Part shown: positions 37,747 through 46,731 of the stretch, piece by piece | How positions within the stretch are numbered: position 1 is the first letter of the stretch | How the letters are laid out: each line of letters opens with the position of its first letter | NCBI RefSeq assembly: GCF_019090095.1 | Contig: NZ_JAGQFP010000001.1 | Span: 496,001-560,000, forward strand | Direction of reading: 5' to 3' | DNA length: 64,000 bases | Origin: Stutzerimonas stutzeri | GTDB lineage: Bacteria; Pseudomonadota; Gammaproteobacteria; Pseudomonadales; Pseudomonadaceae | The notes under the pieces: generated by a model | What the model was told of the DNA's origin: nothing | Database searches by the model: none | Seen by the model: the letters and a program-made list of their open reading frames with translations, nothing else | Position numbers and translations under genes: made by a program

Positions 37747-40161
37747 GTGAATACTCCTGTAAAAGTTAAGTCCGACAAGGAGGAGGGTGGCGTGCTGCCA
37801 CGCCTCGAGCGCTGGCTGTTTCGCCAGCGCTCGCTGGTGCTGGTGCTGCTCGCTTTCTTCACCCTCGGCATGGCTTGGTTTGCCATGCAGCTGCGCATGG
37901 ATGCCGGCTTCGAGAAGCAATTGCCGATTGGCCATGAATACGTCGAGACGTTCCAGGCCTATCGCTCCGACCTGCTTGGAGCGAATCGCCTAACGATAGT
38001 GGTCAAGGCTCGCGAAGGCTCGATCTGGAGCGTGGCGGGCCTCAAAAAGCTGTATGACGTGACCCAGGCGGTAACATTCCTGCCTGGGGTTTCGCGTAGC
38101 AGCGTGCAATCGATGTGGACGCCTAATTCCTTCGTCAATGAAATTACCGAGGAGGGCTTTCGTGCCGAACCGCTGATACCCGGTACCGTAACGCCGGACC
38201 GTCTCGATCAGCACATAATCGACAAGATTGCCAACTCCACGGCCCAGGGCGGCTTCATCGGCACTCTGGTTGCGCGCGATCAGAGCAGTGCAATGATCAC
38301 CGCTGAGCTCAATGAATTCGACGCTAACGGCGAGCAGCTCGATTACGTTGTCTATAACAGGATTCTGGAGCAGCAGATCCGGGCTCAGTTCGAAGATGAT
38401 GACTTCGAAATCCAGATCATCGGCTTCGCCAAACAGATTGGCGACATCGCAGATGGCGCCTCAGCGGTCTTGGAGTTCTGCGTGCTTGCACTGCTGCTGA
38501 CCGCGGCGGCGGTCTACTGGTACTGCCATTCGGTGCGTTTCACTTTATTGGCGATTGGCTGCTCGTTGACTTCGCTGGTCTGGCAGTTTGGCAGTTTGCG
38601 GCTCCTTGGCTTCGGCCTCGATCCGCTCGCGGTGCTGGTGCCGTTCCTGGTATTTGCCATCGGTGTGTCGCACGGAGTGCAGCAGATCAACTACATCGTG
38701 CGGGAAATCGCTTGCGGTAAGAGCGTCGAGGAGGCCGCGCGTTCTAGCTTCAGCGGCCTGCTGGTTCCTGGCACGTTGGCATTGGTGACTGCTTTCGTAT
38801 CTTTCGTCACGCTGCTGCTAATTCCGATTCCGATGGTGCGCGAACTGGCCATTACGGCATCGCTAGGCGTGGCCTATAAGATCATTACCAACCTGGTGAT
38901 GCTGCCACTAGTAGCGTCAATGCTAAACGTGAACGGCGGCTACGCTGCGGCCGAGGAGGCCTCTCGCAAGCGGCGCGCGCATTGGTTGCATGGGCTGGCG
39001 CGGCTCGCTGAGTGGCGAAACGCAAAGATGGTGCTGGGTGTGGCCATGACCGTTTTCGCCGTAGCGGTCTGGCAGAGCCATGACCGGGTCGTCGGCACTC
39101 TGCAGGCCGGTGCGCCTGAACTGCGCGCGGACGCTCGTTTCAATCGCGATGCGGTGTCGATTGCCGGCAGCTACGACATCGGACTGGACTGGCTCAGTGT
39201 GGTTTTCGAAGTTGCGCCAAACCAGTCCGACCAGGGAACCTCGGCTTGTGAGGATGTTGCATTGGGGCAGTATCAAGATCGCTTCGTCTGGGCTATGCAA
39301 GGCGTGCCAGGCGTGCTGTCGGTCGCCTCGTTCTCCACTAGCATGCGCCAGTTCAACGAGGGCTATAACGAAGGGAATCCGAAAATGAGCGCGGTTCCCA
39401 TCGATCCGTTGAACTACTCGGCACTGGCCACCGAAGTGGCGCGGGTTCCAGGGATCATGCGCTCTGATTGCAGCATGACCGCCGTGCATCTGTATCTGGC
39501 TGACCACAAGGCAACGACCATCAATCGAGTGCTCGAGGCGGCGAAGGAGTTTCGAGCCCAAAACTCAACGCCAGGCGTCACGGTGCGGCTAGCGTCCGGA
39601 AACGCCGGTGTGCTGGCGGCCATCAACGAGGAGGTGGAGAAAAGCGAAACGCCGATGCTCCTGTATGTGTACGCCGCCATTGCGTTGCTGGTATTCGTGG
39701 TCTATCGCGACCTGCGGGCGGTGCTGGTGTGTTGCCTGCCGCTGACTATTGGCACCTTCATTGGTTACTGGTTCATGAAGGAATTGCAGATCGGCCTGAC
39801 CATCGCAACGCTACCGGTGATGGTCTTGGCGGTGGGAATCGGCGTCGATTACGCCTTTTATATCTACAACCGTTTACAGCTGCACCTGGCTAATGGCCAA
39901 CCCATTACCAAGGCCGTGGACCACGCATTACTCGAAGTCGGCGTAGCAACCATTTTCACGGCCATTACCCTTGCGATCGGCGTTGCCACTTGGTCCTTCT
40001 CCGAGCTGAAGTTCCAGGCCGATATGGGCAAGCTGCTGGCCTTCATGTTCATGGTCAACATGGTCATGGCCATGACGGTCCTGCCGGCATTTGCTGTCTG
40101 GCTGGAGAGGGCCTTCCCCCGTAAACGTCCAGTGCGCATGGTCGGCGCGCTGGTGCATTGA
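37747..40161 (+). CDS. RND/MMPL-type transporter
   Basis: About 804 residues. Two repeats, each of one helix, a large periplasmic loop and a cluster of five helices: the first helix is LVLVLLAFFTLGMAWFAM, and the clusters are near residues 230-400 and 640-790 (MLLYVYAAIALLVFVVYRD; VLAVGIGVDYAFYIYNR, with the GxGxDY element of MMPL/hopanoid-type RND). It belongs to the smaller RND branch that handles lipids and hydrophobic compounds rather than the AcrB type. Start choice: GTG 37747 with GAGG 6 bases before; GTG 37735 is possible. Works with DUF1302/1329 in moving a hydrophobic substrate across the envelope (inference). Confidence 0.82.
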   Translation: MNTPVKVKSDKEEGGVLPRLERWLFRQRSLVLVLLAFFTLGMAWFAMQLRMDAGFEKQLPIGHEYVETFQAYRSDLLGANRLTIVVKAREGSIWSVAGLKKLYDVTQAVTFLPGVSRSSVQSMWTPNSFVNEITEEGFRAEPLIPGTVTPDRLDQHIIDKIANSTAQGGFIGTLVARDQSSAMITAELNEFDANGEQLDYVVYNRILEQQIRAQFEDDDFEIQIIGFAKQIGDIADGASAVLEFCVLALLLTAAAVYWYCHSVRFTLLAIGCSLTSLVWQFGSLRLLGFGLDPLAVLVPFLVFAIGVSHGVQQINYIVREIACGKSVEEAARSSFSGLLVPGTLALVTAFVSFVTLLLIPIPMVRELAITASLGVAYKIITNLVMLPLVASMLNVNGGYAAAEEASRKRRAHWLHGLARLAEWRNAKMVLGVAMTVFAVAVWQSHDRVVGTLQAGAPELRADARFNRDAVSIAGSYDIGLDWLSVVFEVAPNQSDQGTSACEDVALGQYQDRFVWAMQGVPGVLSVASFSTSMRQFNEGYNEGNPKMSAVPIDPLNYSALATEVARVPGIMRSDCSMTAVHLYLADHKATTINRVLEAAKEFRAQNSTPGVTVRLASGNAGVLAAINEEVEKSETPMLLYVYAAIALLVFVVYRDLRAVLVCCLPLTIGTFIGYWFMKELQIGLTIATLPVMVLAVGIGVDYAFYIYNRLQLHLANGQPITKAVDHALLEVGVATIFTAITLAIGVATWSFSELKFQADMGKLLAFMFMVNMVMAMTVLPAFAVWLERAFPRKRPVRMVGALVH

Positions 40162-40171
40162 GGAGAGCGAC

Positions 40172-41131
40172 ATGCGAAGGAACACTGTTTTGGGAGCGGC
40201 ATTCGCTGCCTTGATGCCGCTGGTCTCACTGCAAGCCGCTCTTTTGACACCGGTGCCGGCTGCATCCTCGACCAATGCAATCGAGGCAACCATGCTAGAC
40301 GCCACGTGGGCGGATAAGCGCATCGTCGCTGTTGGAGACCACGGTGTGGTGCTGTTATCTGACGATCAAGGCATGAGCTTCCACAAGGCGCGTTCAGTGC
40401 CCGTATCGTCCCCGCTAACTGGTGTTAGCTTCGTCGATGCCCAGCATGGTTGGGCGGTTGGGCATTGGGGCGCGATTCTGGCCAGCAAAGATGGCGGCGA
40501 TACCTGGCAAATCCAACGTCTATCCACGGAAGAAGATCGACCGTTGTTCGCGGTGCATTTCTTTAATGCCCGTCAGGGTGTCGCGGTTGGGCTTTGGTCG
40601 TTGGTGTTAACAACTGAGGATGGCGGTCAAACCTGGACCGAGCAGACGCTAGAGGCCCCGCCAGGAGCTAGGCATGCCGATCTGAATCTGTTGGGGCTTT
40701 TTACAGATACTCACGACCGCTTGTACGCGACTGCTGAGCGCGGCCAAGTGCTGCGCTCCGATGACCACGGAAGAAGCTGGCACTATCTAGATACCGGCTA
40801 TGAAGGAACACTGTGGTCTGGGGCAGTGTTATCCGATGGAAGCCTGCTGGTAGGCGGCCAACGAGGCACGCTCTTGCACAGCTCTGCAGACGGCGAGACC
40901 TTTCGCCGTCTGCCTTTGGAAAGCAAAAGCTCGATTACGGCCATTGCTACGTCCGGCTCGAGAGTGCTGGCGGTTGGCCTCGATGGACTGATGGTGCAAA
41001 GCAATAATGGGGGCGAGACTTTTAAGGAGGGGCAGTCGCCTGAGGGCGTTTCTCTGACCTCGGCCGTCTTTGCTAAAGACGGTACTCCCGTTCTGTTTTC
41101 ACGCCGCGGTGTCGTAGCTGCTGAGGATTAG
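40172..41131 (+). CDS. YCF48/BNR-repeat periplasmic protein
   Basis: 319 residues with a signal peptide (AAFAALMPLVSLQAALL). Repeated beta-propeller blades with the signatures ADKRIVAVGDHGVVLLSDDQG, GWAVGHWGAILASKDGGDTW, GVAVGLWSLVLTTEDGGQTW and VLAVGLDGLMVQSNNGGETF, as in YCF48 and BNR proteins. Partners of the DUF1302/1329/RND system carry the same fold. The start ATG 40172 has AGGAG close upstream and comes 10 bases after the transporter stop. Exact role unknown; possibly an assembly factor for the envelope complex. Confidence 0.8.
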   Translation: MRRNTVLGAAFAALMPLVSLQAALLTPVPAASSTNAIEATMLDATWADKRIVAVGDHGVVLLSDDQGMSFHKARSVPVSSPLTGVSFVDAQHGWAVGHWGAILASKDGGDTWQIQRLSTEEDRPLFAVHFFNARQGVAVGLWSLVLTTEDGGQTWTEQTLEAPPGARHADLNLLGLFTDTHDRLYATAERGQVLRSDDHGRSWHYLDTGYEGTLWSGAVLSDGSLLVGGQRGTLLHSSADGETFRRLPLESKSSITAIATSGSRVLAVGLDGLMVQSNNGGETFKEGQSPEGVSLTSAVFAKDGTPVLFSRRGVVAAED

Positions 41132-41147
41132 TCGTTCGCACATGTGC

Positions 41148-41163
41148 GCGCCCATTTGGGCGC
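41148..41163 (+). terminator. Hairpin after the YCF48-like gene
   Basis: GCGCCC-ATTT-GGGCGC, 17 bases after the stop of the operon's last gene. No T-run. Confidence 0.45.
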
Positions 41164-41210
41164 CTCGGCTAAACGCTGAACACTGTGACGTTTCCGATCG
41201 TCAAGCGTTG

Positions 41211-41240
41211 GGGCCCGGTATCACGCCAAGCACCGGGCCC
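41211..41240. other. Strong 9-bp inverted repeat
   Basis: GGGCCCGGT (41211-41219) and ACCGGGCCC (41232-41240) with a 12-base loop. It lies between two plus-strand genes and may be a second terminator of the DUF1329 operon or a leader hairpin for the next gene. Confidence 0.45.
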
Positions 41241-41344
41241 TGTTCGCACCATTGGACTGCGCATGTCGCTCTAGTGGCACACACATGTGGAGCACTCGCG
41301 ATACATGGCCCGATGCCGAGCATCCTTTCAAGGAGGAAATCCCC

Positions 41345-41779
41345 ATGAAGAAAGCTTCTGCTCTGATGTTCACCTTTGTATGGCCGATCATGGCTTGGGC
41401 GCAAGTTGAGACCGATTACACCGTTGCCGAGGCGGCGAGCATGGCCAGACTACTGATGGCCGAAGCCGATACGTTGCATACCAGGGTTTCCGATATTTGT
41501 AACGATGCGCAGGCTACGGGTTTGCTTTATGAAGCAGCCGAAGCGGCAGTGAGGCATATGTCTAGCTGGTCAGGGCACCACAAGAACAGCCAAACCCTTG
41601 CTGCCTATCATGCCTGTCGCCAATCCATGCTGGACGTCCAAAGTCATGCTTATAGCTGCGCTAATGGTGGGTACAAAGGCAAGGCGTCAGACTACATGTC
41701 CCGCCGATGGCTAGAGGATTCTGGCAACTGTGCTGATGCTATTGGTCGTTCAGACCTTCCGCTGGTAGACAGCAACTGA
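41345..41779 (+). CDS. Small secreted protein with four cysteines, unknown
   Basis: 144 residues from ATG 41345, which has a strong AGGAGG. Signal peptide MKKASALMFTFVWPIMAWA then QVETDYTVAEAA. The mature part is helical with four Cys (in DICNDAQ, YHACRQS, YSCANG, GNCADA) that could form two disulphides in the periplasm. No family recognised. It follows the envelope operon in the same direction but after two hairpins, so is probably transcribed separately. Confidence 0.65.
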   Translation: MKKASALMFTFVWPIMAWAQVETDYTVAEAASMARLLMAEADTLHTRVSDICNDAQATGLLYEAAEAAVRHMSSWSGHHKNSQTLAAYHACRQSMLDVQSHAYSCANGGYKGKASDYMSRRWLEDSGNCADAIGRSDLPLVDSN

Positions 41780-42224
41780 CTCTGGACTTGAAACAAACGT
41801 GACGTTCTGCAGAACCAATCTGACCGTAGCATGAGAGTTGGCTTCACAGGCAGCTGTTAGGCGTGCAGGGCAGATTGGTTATTACACGATTGCGTCCACC
41901 CGCGGTTGCGAATAGCAAAAGCTCTAAATTCGGGAGTCGCGTGATATGGCCAAGGCCACTAGTAACCTGTGCCAAGCGACATTGAGCGTCGCTTGTGGTG
42001 TAGTGCGCGCAGGTACGTAGACCATCTGCCGTCTCGATCAAACCAACGCAGTGACCACTCATGCCCTCCCGCTTTGACCGGGCATTTCGCATAATCTATA
42101 TTATGTTAAATAAAGGATCTGATGATCGAAGCCTGTAATCCGGTCGCAGCCACTCTCGCCTTGATACCCACTCAGTTTCCAGTGCCGCGCTGTCATTAAC
42201 GACGCGCGCGGCCTCTCCTGTTGA
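41780..42224. other. Intergenic region, no supported gene
   Basis: 445 bases between the secreted-protein gene and the end of the convergent ltaE. An 82-residue minus-strand ORF (41844-42092) has no ribosome site or family resemblance. An AT-rich stretch at about 42090-42115 (ATAATCTATATTATG) is notable but unassigned. It marks the border between the accessory block on the left and the more conserved genes on the right. Confidence 0.4.
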
Positions 42225-43271
42225 TCAGGGGTTCTGCAGGACGACGCTGCGAATATCCTCGGCCAGTTGGCGCACCCGCTCTTCGCTGGTGTCCCAGGAA
42301 CACATGAACCGTGCGCCGCCGACGCCGATAAAGGTGTAGAACATCCAACCGCGACTCCTGAGGGCCTCCAGCGCCAACGGCGGCATATTGATGAACACTC
42401 CATTGGCTTCGACGGGAAACATCAGCTCCACGCCCGATACGTCGCTGATCAGGCTGGCGAGCAATTGCGCACAACTGTTTGCATGGGCGGCGTATTTCAT
42501 CCATGCCTGGTTTTCCAGCAAGCCGACCCAGGGTGCGGACAGGAAACGCATCTTGGATGCCAGCTGGCCGGCCTGCTTGCAGCGGTACTCGAAATCCTCG
42601 GCCAGCTCACGATTGAAAAACAGGATCGCTTCACCGACGGCCATGCCGTTTTTCGTACCACCGAAACAGAGCACGTCCACGCCTGCTTTCCAGCTCAGCT
42701 CGGCTGGCGAAAGCCCCAGGAATGCACAGGCATTGGCGAAGCGCGCGCCGTCCATGTGTAGATGCAAGCCCAGCTCCTTGCAGGTATCGCTGATCGCGCG
42801 CAGTGCTTCGGGTCGGTACACGGTGCCGATTTCAGTGGCTTGCGTGATGCTGACGACCCGAGGCTTGGGGTAATGAATGTCTTTGCGTTTGAGAGCGATT
42901 TCTCGAATGGCCGCAGGCGTCAGCTTGCCTTGCTCGGTGCGGGCAACCAGCAGTTTGGAGCCGTTGGAAAAGAATTCCGGCGCGCCGCACTCATCGGTCT
43001 CGATATGGGCGATATCGCCGCAAATCACGCTGTGATAGCTCTGACATAGCGAAGACAGCGCCAGGGAATTGGCTGCGGTGCCGTTGAACGCGAAGAACAC
43101 TTCGCAATCGGTTTCGAACAGCTGGCGGAAATGATCGGCTGCGCGCGCCGTCCATTGATCGTCTCCGTACGCTCGGTCATGCCCCTGGTTGGCGCGGGCC
43201 ATAGCTTCCCAGGCTTCCGGGCAGATGCCCGAGTAATTGTCGCTGGCAAATTGCTGATTGGCGTTGGTCAT
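42225..43271 (-). CDS. ltaE: Low-specificity L-threonine aldolase
   Basis: 348 residues of the fold-type I PLP aldolases. FASDNYSGICPEAWEAM at the start, HIETDECGAPEFF (about 92), LHLHMDGARFANA with the Asp that contacts PLP, and the PLP Lys in LCFGGTKNGMAVGEA (about 207) are all present. Reaction: L-threonine (or allo-threonine) to glycine and acetaldehyde. Size and sequence fit the Pseudomonas type (about 346 residues). AGGGG precedes the ATG. Confidence 0.88.
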   Translation of the reverse strand: MTNANQQFASDNYSGICPEAWEAMARANQGHDRAYGDDQWTARAADHFRQLFETDCEVFFAFNGTAANSLALSSLCQSYHSVICGDIAHIETDECGAPEFFSNGSKLLVARTEQGKLTPAAIREIALKRKDIHYPKPRVVSITQATEIGTVYRPEALRAISDTCKELGLHLHMDGARFANACAFLGLSPAELSWKAGVDVLCFGGTKNGMAVGEAILFFNRELAEDFEYRCKQAGQLASKMRFLSAPWVGLLENQAWMKYAAHANSCAQLLASLISDVSGVELMFPVEANGVFINMPPLALEALRSRGWMFYTFIGVGGARFMCSWDTSEERVRQLAEDIRSVVLQNP

Positions 43272-43295
43272 TTGTACCCCTATTGAGTGGCTGCC

Positions 43296-43676
43296 TCAGC
43301 GATTGATCGGCAAAAAAATTACGGTATAGAGTCCCAGTGCGCCGAGCACGAAAACCGAAGCGCCCAGCCAGAAAATCGAAATGGCATCGGCCTGGATGCG
43401 CCCGCTCTTCACGCCGCTGGCGCTACGGGCGTAACGCCGCCGCTGCGTGGTCCATATGCCCAGTGCCGTCGCCAGGGAAAGCGCGACCAGCATGGCGACG
43501 AAGGTCCCGTGATACGGCATCCAGCGCAGAAACAAGGCACTGACTGTGATCATCGTCAGCAGCGTTCGGCCCCAGGCCAACGATGTGCGCTCGGGTTGCA
43601 GGCCCGGGTCTTCATGCAGTGGCGGTGGCGGCGTTCGGGGCTCCAGGCGGCGGCGAAAGGACAGGTGCATGGTCAA
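43296..43676 (-). CDS. DUF202 (YidH-like) inner-membrane protein
   Basis: 126 residues with three hydrophobic segments after the DUF202 signature PGLQPERTSLAWGRTLLTMI. The start overlaps the stop of the upstream paralogue (43673-43676, ATGA), so the two are translated together and may form one complex. No biochemical role established for this family. Confidence 0.75.
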   Translation of the reverse strand: MTMHLSFRRRLEPRTPPPPLHEDPGLQPERTSLAWGRTLLTMITVSALFLRWMPYHGTFVAMLVALSLATALGIWTTQRRRYARSASGVKSGRIQADAISIFWLGASVFVLGALGLYTVIFLPINR

Positions 43677-44041
43677 CCGCGAAGCGCGATGAAGCTGATC
43701 AGAACCAGCGTCACCAATGTGCCGCCGATGGACAGAATCGGGATCAGCAACGGGAACGGCAACGGCCCGCTGTGTCGCATGGCACGTTCAATGGTGAGCC
43801 AGCGTACGCACGCCGTCGAGCTGATGAACATGGCCAACAGCAGCAACGAAACCGATAAAACCTTGCGCACTTCCAGCGTGAAGATGCCGCCGGCAAAAGC
43901 CTCCACCGCTACCCCGCCGGCCAGCAGCGCCAATGATGTACGAATCCAGGCAAGGAAGGTTCGTTCGTTGGCCAGCGTAAACCGCGGGTCTGGCTCCTTT
44001 CCGCCAGACAGCAACCGGTGACTCCAGCGAGTGCGCTCCAT
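43673..44041 (-). CDS. DUF202 (YidH-like) inner-membrane protein
   Basis: 122 residues. DUF202 signature near the start, RFTLANERTFLAWIRTSLAL, followed by two more hydrophobic segments. Start choice: ATG 44041 has GGAGA about 10 bases away; the TTG at 44062 would give 129 residues. Paired with a second DUF202 gene; the pair is divergent from the copper chaperone gene. Confidence 0.75.
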   Translation of the reverse strand: MERTRWSHRLLSGGKEPDPRFTLANERTFLAWIRTSLALLAGGVAVEAFAGGIFTLEVRKVLSVSLLLLAMFISSTACVRWLTIERAMRHSGPLPFPLLIPILSIGGTLVTLVLISFIALRG

Positions 44042-44214
44042 GGGTGATATGTCTCCGAACAAGTGAGGGCCTGGGACCTTGGCCCATTCAAACAGAAACG
44101 CGCGGCCCCTGCAGGTTCCGTTGCAGCCTCTGCGCGGGTGGATCGCACCGTCTGGCTACGGACGCCGGTACGCCATGCTAATGTGCGCCATCGCAAACGT
44201 CCTGGAGAGACTTC

Positions 44215-44706
44215 ATGCTGCTTCGTCTGGTCACCGCTTTCACGCTCGCCGCGACCGCCTTGACTGCTTCGGCAGATGATCATTCCCACGCCCATCACAC
44301 GATGACTGGGGCACCCGTTGCCGAGCAGGTCTGGTCGCGGGCCATGCCGCCGACGGCCCCAACCGGCGCGGTGTACTTTACCCTGAGCAACCCGGGCGAC
44401 GCGCCGGACCGACTGATCGGGGTAAAAACCGCCCGGGCCGAACGAGCCGAGCTGCACGCGCATGTCCATGAAGGCGACGTGATGCGCATGGAGCGTATCG
44501 ACTCGATCGAGGTGCCGGCTGGTGGTGAGGTCAGTTTCCAGCCAGGCGGCAATCACGTCATGTTGTTCAAACTGAGCAAGCCGCTGGTGGCCGGTGAGCA
44601 CTTTCCACTCACGCTGATCTTCGAGCACGCCGGCGAGGTAAGCGTCGACGTGGCCATCGAGGATCAGGCCCCCGCTCCGACTGACAGCGCCCATCAACAC
44701 CATTGA
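44215..44706 (+). CDS. Periplasmic copper chaperone PCu(A)C
   Basis: 163 residues: signal peptide (LVTAFTLAATALTASA) followed by a His/Met-rich stretch DDHSHAHHTM, then the PCu(A)C fold, with AELHAHVHEGDVMRMERID and FQPGGNHVMLF providing the copper-binding His/Met set (H-x-n-M ... H-x-M). Delivers Cu(I) to the Cu(A)/Cu(B) sites of cytochrome oxidases in the periplasm. GGAGA ribosome site 7 bases before the ATG. Stands alone, followed by a GC-rich hairpin. Confidence 0.85.
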   Translation: MLLRLVTAFTLAATALTASADDHSHAHHTMTGAPVAEQVWSRAMPPTAPTGAVYFTLSNPGDAPDRLIGVKTARAERAELHAHVHEGDVMRMERIDSIEVPAGGEVSFQPGGNHVMLFKLSKPLVAGEHFPLTLIFEHAGEVSVDVAIEDQAPAPTDSAHQHH

Positions 44707-44792
44707 GTCGATAGGCGGCGGTCACGGCTAACCGATCCGCGTGCCGCCGCCCTCTTCCATCGTCGTCCAACCCGCACCGCCCGCCGCCCGCC

Positions 44793-44814
44793 GCCCGCCG
44801 CCAGGGCGGCGGGC
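44793..44814. terminator. GC-rich hairpin between copper chaperone and gor
   Basis: GCCCGCCGC / GCGGCGGGC arms with a very short loop, at the end of three tandem CCGCCCG units. Lies between convergent genes, so could end both transcripts. Confidence 0.55.
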
Positions 44815-44830
44815 TTGCGTCACGCGACCG

Positions 44831-46189
44831 TCAGATGCCGGTGGGTGTACGCATGGTCACGAATTCCTCGGCGGCGGTCGGATGAATACCGACCGTGTCG
44901 TCGAAGATGCGCTTGGTAGCGCCCGCCTTCAGCGCTACGGCCATGCCCTGCATGATCTCGCCAGCATCGGGGCCTGCCATGTGGCAACCCAGCACCTTGT
45001 CCGTGTCGGCATCGACCACCAACTTCATCAGGCTCCGCTCCAGCCCCCCGGTCATGGTCAGCTTCATCGGTCGGAACCGGCTCTCGAACAAGACCACCTT
45101 GTGGCCCTGCTTGCGCGCTTCTTCTTCGGTCAGGCCGACGGTCGCCATGTTCGGTAGGCTGAAGACCGCGGTGGCGATGGTGTTGTAGTCGACCGGGCGA
45201 TATTCCTCGGGCTTGAACAGTCGGCGGGCCACGGCCATGCCCTCGGCCAGCGCAACAGGCGTTAGCTGGATGCGACCGATCACATCGCCGATCGCCAGGA
45301 TGGAGGGTGTCGATGTCCGGTACTGATCATCCACGGCGATGAAACCACGATCATCCAGCCGCACATCGAGACCCTCGAGCCCCAAGCCGTCGAGCATCGG
45401 ACGCCGGCCGGTGGCGTACAGGATGCAGTCGGCTTCCAGCGTGCGCCCGTCCTTCAGAACGGCGAGCAAGGTGCCGTCAGGCTGTTTGTCGATACGTGCA
45501 ATGTCGGTGTTGAACTGCAGGTCGATATCTTTCTTGATCAGCTCGTCTTTCAGATGATCCCGTAGCGAGCCATCGAAGCCGCGCAGGAAGAGCTCGCCCC
45601 TGTACAGCAGCTTGGTCTCGGCGCCACAGCCGCGGAAGATCGAGGCGAACTCGACAGCGATATAGCCACCTCCGACGACCAGCACGCGGCGTGGCAGTTC
45701 GTCCAGATAGAAAGCTTCATTGGAGGTGATGGCATGTTCATGACCCGGTATATCCGGGACGAAGGGCCAGCCGCCAGTGGCAATCAGGATGTGCTCGGCG
45801 CTGTATTGGCGCCCGTCGACCTCAACGGTATGAGGGTCGACGAGCCGCGCATGTGCTTGCAACAAGGTGACGCCGCTGTCGACCAGCAGATTCCGGTAAA
45901 TGCCATTGAGGCGTTCGATCTCGCGATCCTTGTTGGCGATCAACGTCTTCCAGTCGAAGGTCGCGCCGTCGATGGTCCAGCCGTAGCCTTGGGCTTGGTC
46001 CAGCTCTTCGGCATAGTGGGCGCCGTAGACCAGTAGCTTTTTCGGCACACAGCCGACGTTCACGCAAGTGCCACCCAGATACCGGCTTTCGGCAACCGCG
46101 ACGCGGGCACCATAGCCCGCTGCAAACCGGGCGGCACGGACGCCGCCGGAACCAGCGCCGATGACGAATAGATCGAAGTCGTAAGCCAT
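44831..46189 (-). CDS. gor: Glutathione-disulphide reductase
   Basis: 452 residues from ATG 46189 ([20 protein letters not shown]). FAD motif at the N-terminus, redox-active pair C42/C47 in [18 protein letters not shown] motif [21 protein letters not shown], and the C-terminal His-Glu pair in [13 protein letters not shown] that completes the active site from the other subunit. Reaction: NADPH-dependent reduction of GSSG in the cytoplasm. GGGAG about 10 bases before this start; the longer frame (to 46279) overlaps the divergent glyoxalase-fold gene and is unlikely. Confidence 0.92.
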   Translation of the reverse strand: MAYDFDLFVIGAGSGGVRAARFAAGYGARVAVAESRYLGGTCVNVGCVPKKLLVYGAHYAEELDQAQGYGWTIDGATFDWKTLIANKDREIERLNGIYRNLLVDSGVTLLQAHARLVDPHTVEVDGRQYSAEHILIATGGWPFVPDIPGHEHAITSNEAFYLDELPRRVLVVGGGYIAVEFASIFRGCGAETKLLYRGELFLRGFDGSLRDHLKDELIKKDIDLQFNTDIARIDKQPDGTLLAVLKDGRTLEADCILYATGRRPMLDGLGLEGLDVRLDDRGFIAVDDQYRTSTPSILAIGDVIGRIQLTPVALAEGMAVARRLFKPEEYRPVDYNTIATAVFSLPNMATVGLTEEEARKQGHKVVLFESRFRPMKLTMTGGLERSLMKLVVDADTDKVLGCHMAGPDAGEIMQGMAVALKAGATKRIFDDTVGIHPTAAEEFVTMRTPTGI

Positions 46190-46262
46190 GAACGGTTGTC
46201 TCCCTTGTAGAACGCACAGCATACCCCGGCTTTGCACACGATTCATTTCGGAGGACTGACGC

Positions 46263-46685
46263 ATGCGCCCTACCCTCACCCATCTCGCATTACACGTTCC
46301 GGACCTGGATGCCTGTATCGCCTTCTATGCCCAGTTTTGCGGCATGCATGTGTTTCACGAACGTGTCGGCAAGGGTTCGCGCATCGTCTGGATGGCCGAG
46401 CCCGGCAAGGAACGCGAGTTAATCTTCGTGATCATGCCCGGTGGGCAGGACCGCGCCCTGGCCGAGAATGACTACAGCCACTTCGGCTTCGCACTGGCCA
46501 GCCGCGGCGAAGTCGACGCCATCGCCGATCGCGCGCGCCAGGCGGGTTGTCTGATCTGGGAACCACGTGACGAGCCCTATCCGGTCGGCTATTACTGCGG
46601 CGTGCGCGATCCCGCCGGCAATTACGTGGAGTTCAGCTACGGACAGCCGCTCGGCCCGGGAGCGGAAGAAATGCCGGCCCCCTGA
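46263..46685 (+). CDS. Glyoxalase/VOC-fold protein
   Basis: 140 residues of the vicinal-oxygen-chelate fold: [20 protein letters not shown] at the start (metal His), [23 protein letters not shown] in the second half, and [16 protein letters not shown] (metal Glu) at the end. Could be a small lyase or dioxygenase-like enzyme; not clearly glyoxalase I (which is longer and has other motifs). GGAGG 8 bases before the ATG. Divergent from gor, so a thiol-related role is possible. Confidence 0.75.
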   Translation: MRPTLTHLALHVPDLDACIAFYAQFCGMHVFHERVGKGSRIVWMAEPGKERELIFVIMPGGQDRALAENDYSHFGFALASRGEVDAIADRARQAGCLIWEPRDEPYPVGYYCGVRDPAGNYVEFSYGQPLGPGAEEMPAP

Positions 46686-46687
46686 AT

Positions 46688-46717
46688 GCACAAAACCACC
46701 CGAAGGTGGCTTTGTGC
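46688..46717. terminator. Hairpin between converging VOC and galU genes
   Basis: GCACAAA-ACCACC / GGTGGC-TTTGTGC with a CGAA tetraloop and one mismatch. Placed symmetrically between the two stops; likely bidirectional. Confidence 0.65.
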
Positions 46718-46731
46718 GAAACCGGTGATGC

